Assembly: GCF_005405885.1 (NCBI RefSeq)
Contig: NZ_BJFL01000023.1
Span: forward strand, 1-64,000
Length of the DNA stretch: 64,000 nt
Direction: 5' to 3'
DNA from: Gandjariella thermophila
Lineage (GTDB): Bacteria > Actinomycetota > Actinomycetes > Mycobacteriales > Pseudonocardiaceae
Below are positions 33,862 to 42,869 of the stretch, piece after piece. Each line of letters begins with the position of its first letter. Position 1 is the first letter of the stretch. A program made the position numbers and the translations under genes. The notes below the pieces were generated by a model. That model had not been told where the DNA came from and made no database searches. It saw nothing but the letters and a program-made list of their open reading frames with translations.

Positions 33862-35228
33862 CGGGCTCGCTCCGGCAGCGCGGGCGTCTGCGGGGCGTCG
33901 CAGAACGCGGTGATCTCGTCCCGCAGGTCGAGGGCGAGCGCGGCGGAGGAGAACCGTGGGCGCTGCAGCGCGGTGGCAAGCTGGCGCAACCGGCGCACCA
34001 CGCTGTCCGTGCGGCGCCGCTTGGCCACCGCGAGCACCTCGGGGACCTGCTCCGCGGCGCCCTCCAGGTTCTCCTGGCCGAGCCGGGCCACGGCCAGATC
34101 AAGCCGGGCCAGGCTCAGTTCGCCGAGCCGGCGCCGTTCCGGCGGGTCGGCCACGTACAGTTCGATCGCCTCACCGGCCAGCCGCTCCGCGCGGGCCAGG
34201 TTGCCCTCGTCGCCCAGCCACAGCCGGGCGGTGGCCGCGTACATCGCCTGCTTGGCCGGGGGAAAGGCGAACATGCCGCCCGGGTCGTCGGCGGCCCGCA
34301 CCTCCTCCCGGGCCCGCTCGGCACGGGACAGCGCCTCCTCGGTGGCGGCCTCTTCGCGCATCCTGGCGTACGCCCGGGCGGCGATCGCGGCCAGCCGGAC
34401 CCGGGCGGTACCGCTCTCCGGAACGTACCGCCAGCCGTCCTCGGCCAGCTCCACGGCGTCCCTGGGCCGGTCGTCCCAGTAGGCGATCAGGCTCTGCGTG
34501 CCCCGGATCCACGCGCGCAGCGCGTTGTTGCCGGCCAGTTCGGCGCACAGGAACGCGGTGCGGGCCTGGGTCTCCGCGGCCGGCAGCCAGCCGAGGTCGA
34601 ACGACGCGTTCGCCAGCACCCCGCACACTACGCCGGCGACCACGTGCAGCTCCCGGCTCTGCGCCGGATGCTGCCGGCCCTCCAGCAGTTCGAACGCCCG
34701 GTCCCGCAGCTCGCGCAGTTCCACGAACATCGGGTAGACGGGGCGGTTCGGGTAGACGTTGATGATCCGCATGGTGTCCGCGCGGAACTGCTCCAGCGTG
34801 TGCGGGCCGACGTTGCTCTGCTCGATGAACTGCCCGAACCGAGCCGACTCGGTCGCGGCCATTGCGACCTCCCTCTCGATCGTTCCCCTCGGGTCCCCTT
34901 CGGCGTGGCCACCGGATGTCTCCCGGGCCGGCACGCCACCGCGCTGGTCGGGGGAGGGACCGTGCTGTGCCGGGCCGAACAGAACCTCCGCCGGCTCACC
35001 GAACATGTGCTCCAGCACACGGCAGGTGGCCGGGTGCGGTAACCCGCCGAGGCGGCCGCCCATCCACCGGCTCGCATGCCGTTCCGAGACGGTCATCGGC
35101 CGGCCACCCACCTCGCGCGAGGCTTCGTGGAAGTCCTCGCAGAACTCTCCGACGGTGCGGCGGCTCTGCCGCACCAGTTGTTCGAGGCGGGTTCGGGGCG
35201 CTGGCTGCGATCCGAGCAACGGGTGCAC
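33858..35228 (-). CDS. TPR-containing transcriptional regulator (NsdA-like)
   Basis: The 456-aa protein begins with an actinobacterial DNA-binding region (about 12-75: RTRLEQLVRQSRRTVGEFCEDFHEASRE ... MTVSERHASRWMGG ... CRVLEHMFGEPAEVLFGP). A linker and an all-helical TPR-like domain (about 150-440) follow. The layout resembles NsdA and related regulators of development and antibiotic production in streptomycetes. The start is a GTG at 35228 after an A/G-rich AAAAAAGGGG tract. It is translationally coupled to the dehydrogenase gene and divergent from a GT9-like gene. Targets are unknown. Confidence 0.78.
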   Translation of the reverse strand: MHPLLGSQPAPRTRLEQLVRQSRRTVGEFCEDFHEASREVGGRPMTVSERHASRWMGGRLGGLPHPATCRVLEHMFGEPAEVLFGPAQHGPSPDQRGGVPARETSGGHAEGDPRGTIEREVAMAATESARFGQFIEQSNVGPHTLEQFRADTMRIINVYPNRPVYPMFVELRELRDRAFELLEGRQHPAQSRELHVVAGVVCGVLANASFDLGWLPAAETQARTAFLCAELAGNNALRAWIRGTQSLIAYWDDRPRDAVELAEDGWRYVPESGTARVRLAAIAARAYARMREEAATEEALSRAERAREEVRAADDPGGMFAFPPAKQAMYAATARLWLGDEGNLARAERLAGEAIELYVADPPERRRLGELSLARLDLAVARLGQENLEGAAEQVPEVLAVAKRRRTDSVVRRLRQLATALQRPRFSSAALALDLRDEITAFCDAPQTPALPERAR

Positions 35229-35299
35229 CCCCTTTTTTCAGGGCGTCGGTCGCCGGGGACCTCCGCACCCTACGAAGTAAAGGGCACGTTCCAGCCATA

Positions 35300-35347
35300 T
35301 GTCATGCAAACGTCGGACAGGCATTCCGAACTGTCATGCCGGTGTCC
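35300..35347. promoter_or_regulatory. Direct and inverted repeats in a divergent promoter region
   Basis: TGTCATGC occurs at 35300-35307 and 35332-35339, 32 bp apart (about three helical turns). GGACAGGCAT (35315-35324) and ATGCCGGTGTCC (35336-35347) form an inverted repeat with a 2-nt bulge. They lie between the divergent NsdA-like regulator gene and the GT9-like gene. Confidence 0.4.
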
Positions 35348-35401
35348 GGGGACGTGAGCGCACACTCGATCGCACATCCGTGAGCCGCCGACGGAGGTGG
35401 A

Positions 35402-36493
35402 GTGGTGCCGACCCAGCAGGACGTGATCCAGTGGCAGGTCCAGGACGTGCGATGTCACCGAGGCGGGCGGCTGGTGGTACCGGCGGAGCAGGCGCCGTTC
35501 GGGCGGGTGCTGACCTACCGCAGGGCCGCCGGGCAGCGGCCGGCGCCGGGCTGCGCCTCGCTGGTGCGCTCCCGAGGCTGGATCGCGGACCTGGGCCAGT
35601 GCGGCTCGGCCGAGCTGCTGCTCGGGCTGGCCACGGTCGCGGCGCTGCGCGAGTTAACCCCGGAGGTGCCGCTGCACTACAGCGGACCGCAGGCGGCGCT
35701 GATGCGGCGCTGCGCGCTGCCCATGGAGTCCACCAGGCACGCCTGGGGGCCGCACGTGGTGCGCACCGCGACCCGCGCGCCGGTCCGCTTCCGGGTCGAC
35801 TCCGCCGAGCCGCCGACCTGGCTGGACGCGGTCGAGCCGGGGATGGTCGAGGTGCATGCCGCGCTGCCGATGCGGCACTACCTGGCCACCGAGCAGACCC
35901 TGGGGGAGCGGCTCGCCCGCGACGCGACACCGGCGCCGCTGTTCCCGTCGGCGCACCAGCTGAAGCCAGGGCACGTCGTGCTGGTCACCGTGCCGGGGTG
36001 GCCGCGGCGGCTGGACTTCCAGGTGGCCGACTTCGCCGCGGTGGCCGCCGAACTGGCCCGCGCCCGCGGCGCCGCCCGGCACTTCACGGTGATCACCTCG
36101 CGGAACGTCACCGGCGCCGAGGCGTTCGACGGGTTGCCGGTCGACGTGCTGTGCGAACCGGACCCGGCGGACTGCGTCGACCTGTTCGCCTCGGCCGAGC
36201 TGGTGATCGGCGCCGACGTCGGCCTGACCCAGCTCGCCGCGCTGACCAGCCGCACCGACGGCAGCGGGCCGTGCGTGGTGGGCCTGTACTCGCGGCATGC
36301 CCACACCAAGTGGATCACCGGCTCCGACCGGCACCACGCGGTGGCCACCCGGTTCGCGCAGATGCTCGCGCTGGCCGACCGGTCGGCCGACCCGGCCGAG
36401 CTGGACGACGCCACCTGGGGCGGCGCCGCCGACCTGCGTAACGTGTCCCGCACGCTGGTGGCCGACTTCGCCGCGGAGTGCGCCGGCTGGTGA
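35402..36493 (+). CDS. Hypothetical protein, possibly GT9-like glycosyltransferase fold
   Basis: I do not recognise this 363-aa protein with certainty. The C-terminal half (HVVLVTVPGWPRRLDF ... HFTVITSRNVTGAEAF ... CVDLFASAELVIGADVGLTQLAALT ... CVVGLYSRHAHTKWITGS) has the order of elements seen in GT9/heptosyltransferase-like GT-B folds: a strand, a donor-site loop with D-x-GLTQLAA, and then a short GLYS strand. The N-terminal half has Rossmann-like strands. An enzymatic activity is unproven. GGAGG lies just before the tandem GTG starts at 35402/35405. It may be controlled by the divergent TPR regulator. Confidence 0.55.
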   Translation: MVPTQQDVIQWQVQDVRCHRGGRLVVPAEQAPFGRVLTYRRAAGQRPAPGCASLVRSRGWIADLGQCGSAELLLGLATVAALRELTPEVPLHYSGPQAALMRRCALPMESTRHAWGPHVVRTATRAPVRFRVDSAEPPTWLDAVEPGMVEVHAALPMRHYLATEQTLGERLARDATPAPLFPSAHQLKPGHVVLVTVPGWPRRLDFQVADFAAVAAELARARGAARHFTVITSRNVTGAEAFDGLPVDVLCEPDPADCVDLFASAELVIGADVGLTQLAALTSRTDGSGPCVVGLYSRHAHTKWITGSDRHHAVATRFAQMLALADRSADPAELDDATWGGAADLRNVSRTLVADFAAECAGW

Positions 36494-36624
36494 CCGCCCA
36501 CCACTCGCTGACGGCCGAGCTGACCACCGCCGGGCGCCCGACGCGCCGCCCGCGGTGGGCGCACCCGAACCGGCCGCCACCCGACCCGCCCCGCGCCGGT
36601 TAGCCCACCGCGACCGGGGCATCC

Positions 36625-36673
36625 CGGACATGTCGGTGCCTCTCCACGGCTTTTCTGGAGGCTGACATGTCCG
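36625..36673. promoter_or_regulatory. Inverted repeat enclosing the esterase RBS and start codon
   Basis: CGGACATGTC (36625-36634) is perfectly complementary to GACATGTCCG (36664-36673). The right arm contains the ATG (36667) and the 29-nt loop contains the TGGAGG ribosome-binding site. Each arm also holds the self-palindrome GACATGTC. It could be an RNA hairpin hiding the start or a pair of protein-binding sites. Confidence 0.5.
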
Positions 36674-37635
36674 AGACCGCGACGCGCCAGGTGGTCCTGG
36701 AGCCGGCCGCGCAGCGGTTCGCCGAGGCCACCGCCAACCCGCCGTACCCGCCCGACCTCGGACCGCAGCGGGGCCGGGAGGTGATGGATCGGGTCCAGGC
36801 CGGCGAGGTCCCCAAGCCGGACGCCGACATCGAGGACCTGACCCTCTCCGGCGGGCCCACCGGTGAACTCACCGTGCGGGTGGTCCGCCCGAAGGGCGCC
36901 CGCGGGGTGCTGCCGGTGATCGTTTACATCCACGGCGCGGGATGGGTGTTCGGCAACGCGCACACCCACGACCGGTTGATCCGCGAGCTGGCCACCCGCT
37001 CCGGCGCCGCCGTGTTCTTCCCGGAGTACTCCCGCTCGCCGGAGGCGCGTTACCCGGTCGCGCTGGAGGAGTGCTACGGGGCCGCGCAGTGGGTCGCCGA
37101 GCACGGCGGGGAGCGCAACCTGGACCCCTCGCGGATCGCGGTCGCCGGGGACAGCATGGGCGGCAACATGGCCACCGTGCTCACCCTGCTGGCCAAGCGG
37201 CGCGCCGGGCCGAGATTCGTCCAGCAGGTACTGTTCTACCCGGTCACCGACGCGAACTTCGACACCCCGTCCTACCACCAGTTCGGCGAGGGCTACTTCC
37301 TGCGCCGGGACGCGATGCAGTGGTTCTGGGAGCAGTACACCCCCGACCCGGCGCAGCGCACGGAGACCACCGCGTCGCCGCTGCGGGCCAGCCCGGACGA
37401 ACTGGCCGGGCTACCACCGGCCCTGGTGATCACCGGCGAGGCGGACCCGCTGCGGGACGAGGGCGAGGCGTACGCGAGCAAGCTGCGGCAGGCCGGCGTG
37501 CCGGTGATCGCGGTGCGCTATGAGGGCATCATCCACGACTTCGTGATGCTCAACGAGCTGGCCGACACTCAGGCCGCCCGGGCCGCGATCGCGCAGGCCG
37601 CGGGTGTCCTGCGGGACGCGCTCTACCGCGCCTGA
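36667..37635 (+). CDS. Alpha/beta hydrolase, hormone-sensitive lipase family
   Basis: The 322-aa carboxylesterase-like protein has the HSL oxyanion motif as HGAG (IVYIHGAGWVFG), nucleophile elbow GDSMGG, Asp in EADPLRDEGE and His in IIHDFVM, a complete catalytic triad. A cap-like N-terminal region of about 50 residues is present. It is predicted cytoplasmic (no signal). The SD (TGGAGG) and ATG lie within an inverted repeat. It is separated by only 55 bp from the following DUF309 gene and could be co-transcribed. The natural substrate is unknown. Confidence 0.93.
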   Translation: MSETATRQVVLEPAAQRFAEATANPPYPPDLGPQRGREVMDRVQAGEVPKPDADIEDLTLSGGPTGELTVRVVRPKGARGVLPVIVYIHGAGWVFGNAHTHDRLIRELATRSGAAVFFPEYSRSPEARYPVALEECYGAAQWVAEHGGERNLDPSRIAVAGDSMGGNMATVLTLLAKRRAGPRFVQQVLFYPVTDANFDTPSYHQFGEGYFLRRDAMQWFWEQYTPDPAQRTETTASPLRASPDELAGLPPALVITGEADPLRDEGEAYASKLRQAGVPVIAVRYEGIIHDFVMLNELADTQAARAAIAQAAGVLRDALYRA

Positions 37636-37690
37636 GACCGTCGTGGTCGAGTTACCGTGCGGTGGTTACCTGCGGCAAGGAGGCGACCGC

Positions 37691-38173
37691 ATGACGACCC
37701 GCGACCGTGATCCGGCCGGACGGCCGCGCAACGCGCGGCCCCGGGACGCCGCCGGCAGGCCGCTGCCGCGCGGCGCCCAGGGCATCGACCGGGTGCCCGA
37801 CGACCTCGTGCTGACCCCGGACGCGACGGTGGACGAGGCCCAGCGGCTGATCGACGGCGGGCTGCCGTTCCAGGCGCACGAGGTGCTGGAGGCGGCGTGG
37901 AAGGCCACCGAGGGCGGGGGCCGGGACATGTGGCAGGGCCTGGCCCAGCTCGCCGTCGGCCTGACCCACCTGCAGCGCGGCAACGGCAGGGGCGCGGTCG
38001 CGCTGCTCCGCCGCGGCGCCGACCGGATCGAGCCGTACGCCGCCGACCCGCCGCACGCGCTCGACCTCGCCGGCCTGGTCCGGCAGGCCAGGGCGGTGGC
38101 CGACCGCGTCGAGCAGGCCGGCCCGGAAGGCGTCCCGGAGCCGGACGCCCGCTTCCGGCTGCGCGGACGCTAG
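37691..38173 (+). CDS. DUF309 domain protein
   Basis: The 160-aa protein carries the DUF309 helical core: AQRLIDGGLPFQAHEVLEAAWKATEGGGRDMWQGLAQLAVGLTHLQRGN, with the conserved F-x-AHE-x-LE-x-xW. The family is a small helical metal-binding-like fold of unknown function. The N-terminal 40 residues are Arg/Pro-rich. AAGGAGG precedes the ATG at 37691. It follows the esterase gene in the same direction. Confidence 0.9.
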   Translation: MTTRDRDPAGRPRNARPRDAAGRPLPRGAQGIDRVPDDLVLTPDATVDEAQRLIDGGLPFQAHEVLEAAWKATEGGGRDMWQGLAQLAVGLTHLQRGNGRGAVALLRRGADRIEPYAADPPHALDLAGLVRQARAVADRVEQAGPEGVPEPDARFRLRGR

Positions 38174-38236
38174 CGCTCGCCGCGCCGCTGGGCGGCCGTG
38201 TGACGCGGCCCGCCCGCGTCGCCCTCGACCTCAGGC

Positions 38237-38391
38237 CGATTGGCGGAACGTCCGGGGCGGTCGGCGAGGTGCTCGGCGGCGTGGCCCGCGACGCGTTCGG
38301 CTCGTACCAGCCGGTGTGGCTCGCCGCCGGGGTGCTCTGCGCGGTCGCGGCCTTGCTCGCGCTGCCCGGCGGCGCGCAGCAAGATCGGTGA
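38237..38391 (+). pseudogene. MFS transporter C-terminal fragment
   Basis: One frame reads GGTSGAVGEVLGGVARDAFGSYQPVWLAAGVLCAVAALLALPGG, which matches the last two helices of MFS transporters (loop D-x-FGSYQP-W followed by a final TM). Nothing upstream in this frame resembles the rest of a transporter, because the DUF309 gene occupies it. I read it as the tail of a deleted gene. Confidence 0.5.
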
Positions 38392-38555
38392 CGGGCGGCC
38401 GTTTCCGCGGGCGACCAGGGGCCCTTCCGATGCACCGGGTGCTGGTATAACGCGGATGGAGCATTCCGATCGCGGAATGTGTCGTTGCCCCCGGCCGCTC
38501 CGGGGCCTCCGGCGGGCGGGGGCGCTCGGCACGGCGGGACCCGAGGCGTGAGGCG

Positions 38556-39452
38556 GTGATGATGGTCGGCGTGGACGGCGGGCGTTGGCTGTGCGAACCG
38601 ATCCGGCCGGACGTGGCTGACCTCTGGCGGCTCGACGAGGTGCGCTACGAGGGCAAGACGCCGTACCAGCGGGTGTTGATCGCCCGCACCCGGCTCGGGG
38701 TGACGCTGTTCTGTGACGACAACCCGCAGAGCGCCGAATGCGGTCAACTGGCCTTCCACGAGGCCGAACTGGTGCCCGCGATGCTGCTCGCCGAGCGGGT
38801 GCGGCGGGTACTGGTGATCGGCTGCGGGGAGGGCACCGTCTGCCAGATCGCCGCCGAGGCCGGCGCCGAGCACGTCGACCACGTGGACATCGACCCGGAC
38901 TGCGTGTGGGCATGCGCGCGGCACCTGCCGTACGGCTACGACGAGGACCAGGTCCGCGCCGCCGAGCGGGGCGAGGGACCGATCCGGCTGCACTACGCCG
39001 ACGGCGGGCAGTTCGTGCTGGACGCGCTGCGTTCCGGCACCCGCTACGATGTCGTCGTGCTGGACCTGCCCGAGGAGCAGGACGGCTCCGAGACCGGGCA
39101 CAACGCCCTGTACGGCACCCAGTTCCTGGCCTGCTGCCGGGACCTGCTCACCCCCGGCGGCGTGGTCGCCACCCACGTCAGCCGCCCCTACCTCAGCCTG
39201 CCCACCGCGGACTCGGTGGGCAGCTTCGTCCGGCCCTGGCGACGGTTCGCCGAGGTGTTCGGTACCCGGGTGTACTTCCGCTCCGACGAGCAGCCGTGGG
39301 GCACGATCATGCTCGGCCGTGCCGACACCGTGGCCGATCCGGTGCGGCGCATGATCGACCGGCTGCCCGCGCTGCGCTACCGCCCGGCGACCATCGACGC
39401 GCCCATGCTGACCAGCGCGACCCACCTGCCCGCGGTGCTCCGCGGCGGCTGA
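38556..39452 (+). CDS. Spermidine synthase-like (PAPT-fold) protein
   Basis: The 298-aa protein has the polyamine synthase layout: an N-terminal beta domain (YEGKTPYQRVLIARTRLGVTLFCDDNPQSAE), then a Rossmann AdoMet-type domain (VLVIGCGEGTVCQIAAEAGAEHVDHVDIDPDCV), YADGGQFVLD, and VVVLDLPEEQDGSETGHNALYGTQFLACCRDLLTPGGVVATH. The usual gatekeeper HPE/MxH and D-x-S-D-P motifs are altered (DLPEE), so the aminopropyl acceptor may differ or the enzyme may be a methyltransferase-like relative. The start is ATG 38556 (an ATG pair) with a weak SD. A strong bidirectional terminator follows. Confidence 0.8.
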   Translation: MMMVGVDGGRWLCEPIRPDVADLWRLDEVRYEGKTPYQRVLIARTRLGVTLFCDDNPQSAECGQLAFHEAELVPAMLLAERVRRVLVIGCGEGTVCQIAAEAGAEHVDHVDIDPDCVWACARHLPYGYDEDQVRAAERGEGPIRLHYADGGQFVLDALRSGTRYDVVVLDLPEEQDGSETGHNALYGTQFLACCRDLLTPGGVVATHVSRPYLSLPTADSVGSFVRPWRRFAEVFGTRVYFRSDEQPWGTIMLGRADTVADPVRRMIDRLPALRYRPATIDAPMLTSATHLPAVLRGG

Positions 39453-39473
39453 GCCGGCCGCCGCGACGCGCAC

Positions 39474-39507
39474 CGTGGCGTGCCCGCGGCTCGTCGGGCA
39501 CGCCACG
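39474..39507. terminator. Bidirectional terminator between convergent genes
   Basis: A perfect 13-bp stem (CGTGGCGTGCCCG / CGGGCACGCCACG) with an 8-nt loop lies 22 bp past the spermidine synthase-like stop and 10 bp past the PBP stop. It probably serves both convergent transcripts. Confidence 0.85.
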
Positions 39508-39516
39508 CCGCGAGCG

Positions 39517-42504
39517 CTAACCGCCGCCCGGCCCGGGCTGGCCGCTGATCTGCCGGTTCGGGTTCGACGTGGTCGTCCCGGTCGGCGGCTCGGTGGTCGG
39601 GCAAGCGAAGACGCCGCAGTCCCGGCTCCGGCTGGTGCGCGTGGTGGTCTCGGTGGTCGTCTCCGTGGCCGTCGTCGACGGCGGGGTCGACTCGGTCGTC
39701 GTGGTCGTCGGCGGCACGGTCGTGGTGGTGTGGCCGCTGAAGTTGCTGTCCGTGCCGAGCGGCTGGAACGCCGGGAACTGCTCGACCGGCTTGCCCTTCA
39801 GGTAGTTGTTCATGAACAACTGCCAGATGTAGCTGGGCTCCTCGCGGCCGTAGATGTCGTAGTCGTGCGCTTTGCCGATGGTGTTGCGGTAGTTGCCGAA
39901 GATGGGCCCCGGCTTGTCCTTGTTGCCGACCCACACGGCCGCGGCGATCTGCGGCGTGTAACCCACCATCCAGGCCGCCATGTTGTGCCCGGTGTCCTGG
40001 AACTGCGCGGTACCGGTCTTGGCCGCCACCGGCCGGCTGCCGTCCAGCGGTACCCCGCTGTGGCTGGCCACCTCGATCATGGACTCGGTGACGTTGCGGG
40101 CCAGCTTGGCGTTGTGGTCCGGGTCGTTCGGGTCGAACGCCGGCTTCGGCGCCACGTTGGCCTGGTACATCACGTTCCCGCCGCTGTCCACGACCTTGCT
40201 GACGAAGTGCGGGGTGGCCTTCATGCCGTTGTTGGCGAACGTGGCGTAGGCGGCGGCCATGTCGAGGGTGCGCACCGGGTACTGGCCCAGCGCGATACCC
40301 GCCTCCACGTTGGTGCCCTTTCCGTTGCTGTCCACGGTGATCAGGCTGGGCACCTGGTCGCCGCTGACGTCCCGCATCGTCGGGGCGATACCGGCCTGCA
40401 GGGCGGCGTTGCGCACGTTCCCGGTGCCGGCGTCCACGCCCATCCGGTAGAAGACGGTGTTCACCGACTCGGTCATCGCGGTCTTCACCGTGCACAGCTG
40501 GCCGCAGGTCTCACCGTCGGAGTTGTGCACGGTGCGGCCGGCGATCTGCTGGTTGTCCGTGCCGTCGTAGAGGGTGTTGAGCCCGATCTGCGGGTTGTTC
40601 TCCATCGCCGCGAGGAACACGAACGGCTTGAACGACGAGCCGGGGGGGTGCGGAATGGTGGCCATGTCGTAGTACGACGAGTCGTCCCCGCCGTACCACG
40701 CGACGATGCCACCGGTCTTCGGGTCGACCGCGGTCAGCGCGGTGGCCAGGCTCGGCGTCTTGGCGTCCGCTGCCATCACCTTGTGCGCCGCGTCCTCCGC
40801 CGCCTTCTCAGCCTTCGGGTCGATCGTGGTGTAGACCTTCGCGCCGTTCACCTGCACCTGGTCCCAGGTGAGGTGCTGGGCGTCCAGTTCGGCCTCGATC
40901 TGGCGCTTGATGAACTGCCCGGAGTCGGAGAGCTGGTCCGAGCGGGACGCGTTCTGCGCCACCGGGTTGGGCAGCGTCGCGGACTGGCGCTCCTCCGCGC
41001 TGAGCCAGCGGTACTTGACCATCTGGTCCATCACGTAGTTCCACCGCGTCTGCACGTAGTCGCGGTTCTCGGAACGACCCGGGCCCTGGATGAGGCCGGC
41101 CAGGTAGGCGGCCTCCTCCGGGCTGAGCTGGCCGACGTCCTTGCCGAAGTACGCCTGGGCGGCCGCCTGGATGCCGTACGCGCCACGGCCAAGGTAGATC
41201 GTGTTCAGGTAAGCGGTGATGATGTCGTTCTTGGACTCCTGCTGGCTCATCTTGTAGGCCTTGACCAGCTCCAGGAACTTCCGCGTGATCGTGTGCTGGT
41301 CGTTGCCGGTGGCCTGCTTGATGTACTGCTGGGTGATCCCGGAACCACCGCTGGCGCCGCCGGTGGCCTGGATCCACACCGCCCGCACGATCGACTTCAT
41401 GTCGAAGCCGTGGTTGGACGGATCCTCGAACGTCGCGTCCTCCGCGGCCTCGACGGCGTGCCGCACCTGGTCCGGGATCTGCTCGTACTTGACCAGGACC
41501 CGGTTTCCGGTCTTGGGCGTGACCTTGCCCATCTCCGAGCCGTCGGCGTAGTACAGCGTGACGACCTGCTGCTGCTTCGCCGCGACCTCCTGCGGATCGG
41601 GGACGGAGACGAACTGGTACGCCACCACGAATCCGATGATCGGGCCGAGGACGCCCACCGCGCCCAGCGCGTAGCAGGTGCGACGCACCCGCCGCCAGAT
41701 CTTCTTCCGCCGCAGCCGCTGGTCGTCCTCCAGGTAGCCGCCGTCGCCGTCGCCCCCTAACCCGACGCCGTACTCGTGGCTCACCGCATCGGCGTGGGTG
41801 AGCAGCGCCGGCTCGGGCCGGTGCCGCGGGTCGATCCTCTCGGTGGGCGGCTCCATGGCGCGGTATCCGGGCGGTGGTCCGCCGGCACCGGGCGCCGGCC
41901 GGCGGCCCGGCGGCGAGCCGGGCATGCCAGGCCGCGCACCGGCCGGCGGCCCACCGGGCCCACCGGGCATGCCGTGCGCGCCCGGGCCGCTTCCGCCCGG
42001 CCGGGACGGCCCAGGGCCGGCGGGGCCGCCCGGGCGAGGCCCCGGTCCGCCCGGTGCGGACGGGTTAGGTCCGTTCGGGAGGCCGCGCGGCGGCGTGCCC
42101 GGTCCGGGCCGCGCGGCACCGGCCGGCGGCACACCCGGGCCACCGGATTGCGGGCCGCCGGGTTGCCGGGGGCCACCGGGCGGGATGCCCGGGCGCTGTG
42201 CCGGCCCGCCGGCGGTCCCGCCACCGGCGGGTGTGCTCGCGGGTGGGGTAGCGGGGGAACCCGGAGCGCGGGGACCGGCGGGCGCGCCGCCGGCGACGGG
42301 ACGGCCGCCCGCCTGGCGCGGGCCGGCGTCCGCGTCGGGCGGCTGGTCACCGTCCGTGGTCGGCCAGAGGGCGGTGCGCTCGCCGGCGGACCGAGCGCCA
42401 GCTTCCGACCCTTCGGGACGCGCGCCCTCGGCGATGTCGGGGTCCTCACCCGTTGGCCACCGCGGCTCACCACCGCGGTCTCTGTCGTCGTACCGGTCGT
42501 TCAC
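39517..42504 (-). CDS. Class A penicillin-binding protein (PBP1A-type)
   Basis: The 995-aa bifunctional murein synthase polymerises glycan (GT51) and crosslinks peptides. A cytoplasmic N-terminus of about 265 residues is Pro/Gly-rich and low in complexity. A single TM (about 270-292) follows, then GT51 (EAAEDATFEDPSNHG with catalytic Glu; GGSGITQQYIKQ; YLNTIYLGRGAYGIQ) and the transpeptidase domain with SSFK (PPGSSFKPF), SVN (TESVNTVF) and KTGT motifs. A Thr-rich tail ends the protein; no PASTA domain is present. The GTG at 42504 follows GGGAGG, which excludes an open frame extending to 42891. Confidence 0.95.
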   Translation of the reverse strand: MNDRYDDRDRGGEPRWPTGEDPDIAEGARPEGSEAGARSAGERTALWPTTDGDQPPDADAGPRQAGGRPVAGGAPAGPRAPGSPATPPASTPAGGGTAGGPAQRPGIPPGGPRQPGGPQSGGPGVPPAGAARPGPGTPPRGLPNGPNPSAPGGPGPRPGGPAGPGPSRPGGSGPGAHGMPGGPGGPPAGARPGMPGSPPGRRPAPGAGGPPPGYRAMEPPTERIDPRHRPEPALLTHADAVSHEYGVGLGGDGDGGYLEDDQRLRRKKIWRRVRRTCYALGAVGVLGPIIGFVVAYQFVSVPDPQEVAAKQQQVVTLYYADGSEMGKVTPKTGNRVLVKYEQIPDQVRHAVEAAEDATFEDPSNHGFDMKSIVRAVWIQATGGASGGSGITQQYIKQATGNDQHTITRKFLELVKAYKMSQQESKNDIITAYLNTIYLGRGAYGIQAAAQAYFGKDVGQLSPEEAAYLAGLIQGPGRSENRDYVQTRWNYVMDQMVKYRWLSAEERQSATLPNPVAQNASRSDQLSDSGQFIKRQIEAELDAQHLTWDQVQVNGAKVYTTIDPKAEKAAEDAAHKVMAADAKTPSLATALTAVDPKTGGIVAWYGGDDSSYYDMATIPHPPGSSFKPFVFLAAMENNPQIGLNTLYDGTDNQQIAGRTVHNSDGETCGQLCTVKTAMTESVNTVFYRMGVDAGTGNVRNAALQAGIAPTMRDVSGDQVPSLITVDSNGKGTNVEAGIALGQYPVRTLDMAAAYATFANNGMKATPHFVSKVVDSGGNVMYQANVAPKPAFDPNDPDHNAKLARNVTESMIEVASHSGVPLDGSRPVAAKTGTAQFQDTGHNMAAWMVGYTPQIAAAVWVGNKDKPGPIFGNYRNTIGKAHDYDIYGREEPSYIWQLFMNNYLKGKPVEQFPAFQPLGTDSNFSGHTTTTVPPTTTTTESTPPSTTATETTTETTTRTSRSRDCGVFACPTTEPPTGTTTSNPNRQISGQPGPGGG

Positions 42505-42869
42505 CTGTTGGCCTCCCAGAGCGGCGCACAGCCTGCGGTCGCCGTTCGGCGGACGTGCGCCGCGCGCTGGCGGGCATGCGGCACCCGCGGATGGCGTCCA
42601 TCGGCCAGCCGCGGCCGCGCAGGCTCCCGCGCTCGCAAGACGTGCGAGGGCACCAAGTGGTTCCCGCGACGGCTCGACCAGATCCGTGATCCGCGCCGCA
42701 GACGAGTTCCGCGGGCGGCTCGGGCCGGGCCGGGCAGAGCAACGGTACCCCCGTGGGGTGCCGGCCCGGCGCGATGCGGTCCGATACGGCCGGTACGGGT
42801 GCCCAGCGGCGCCAATGTGTCCGTTTTGGCGCGATTGACCCGTTATTGCGTTGGGCCTAGCGTGGCAGC
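42505..42869. other. Intergenic region between PBP and a decayed LuxR-type gene
   Basis: This 365-bp stretch has no supportable gene. It must hold the leftward PBP promoter, which I cannot pin down. Near its right end TTGACC (42836-42841), a 17-bp spacer and TAGCGT (42859-42864) form a housekeeping-type promoter. Its start point would fall at about 42870, the GTG of the following gene, implying a leaderless mRNA. Confidence 0.6.
42836..42864 (+). promoter_or_regulatory. SigA-type promoter giving a leaderless start at 42870
   Basis: The -35 element TTGACC and -10 element TAGCGT are separated by exactly 17 bp, and the GTG codon begins 6 nt after the -10. No SD site precedes the GTG, which fits leaderless translation. 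Confidence 0.55.
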
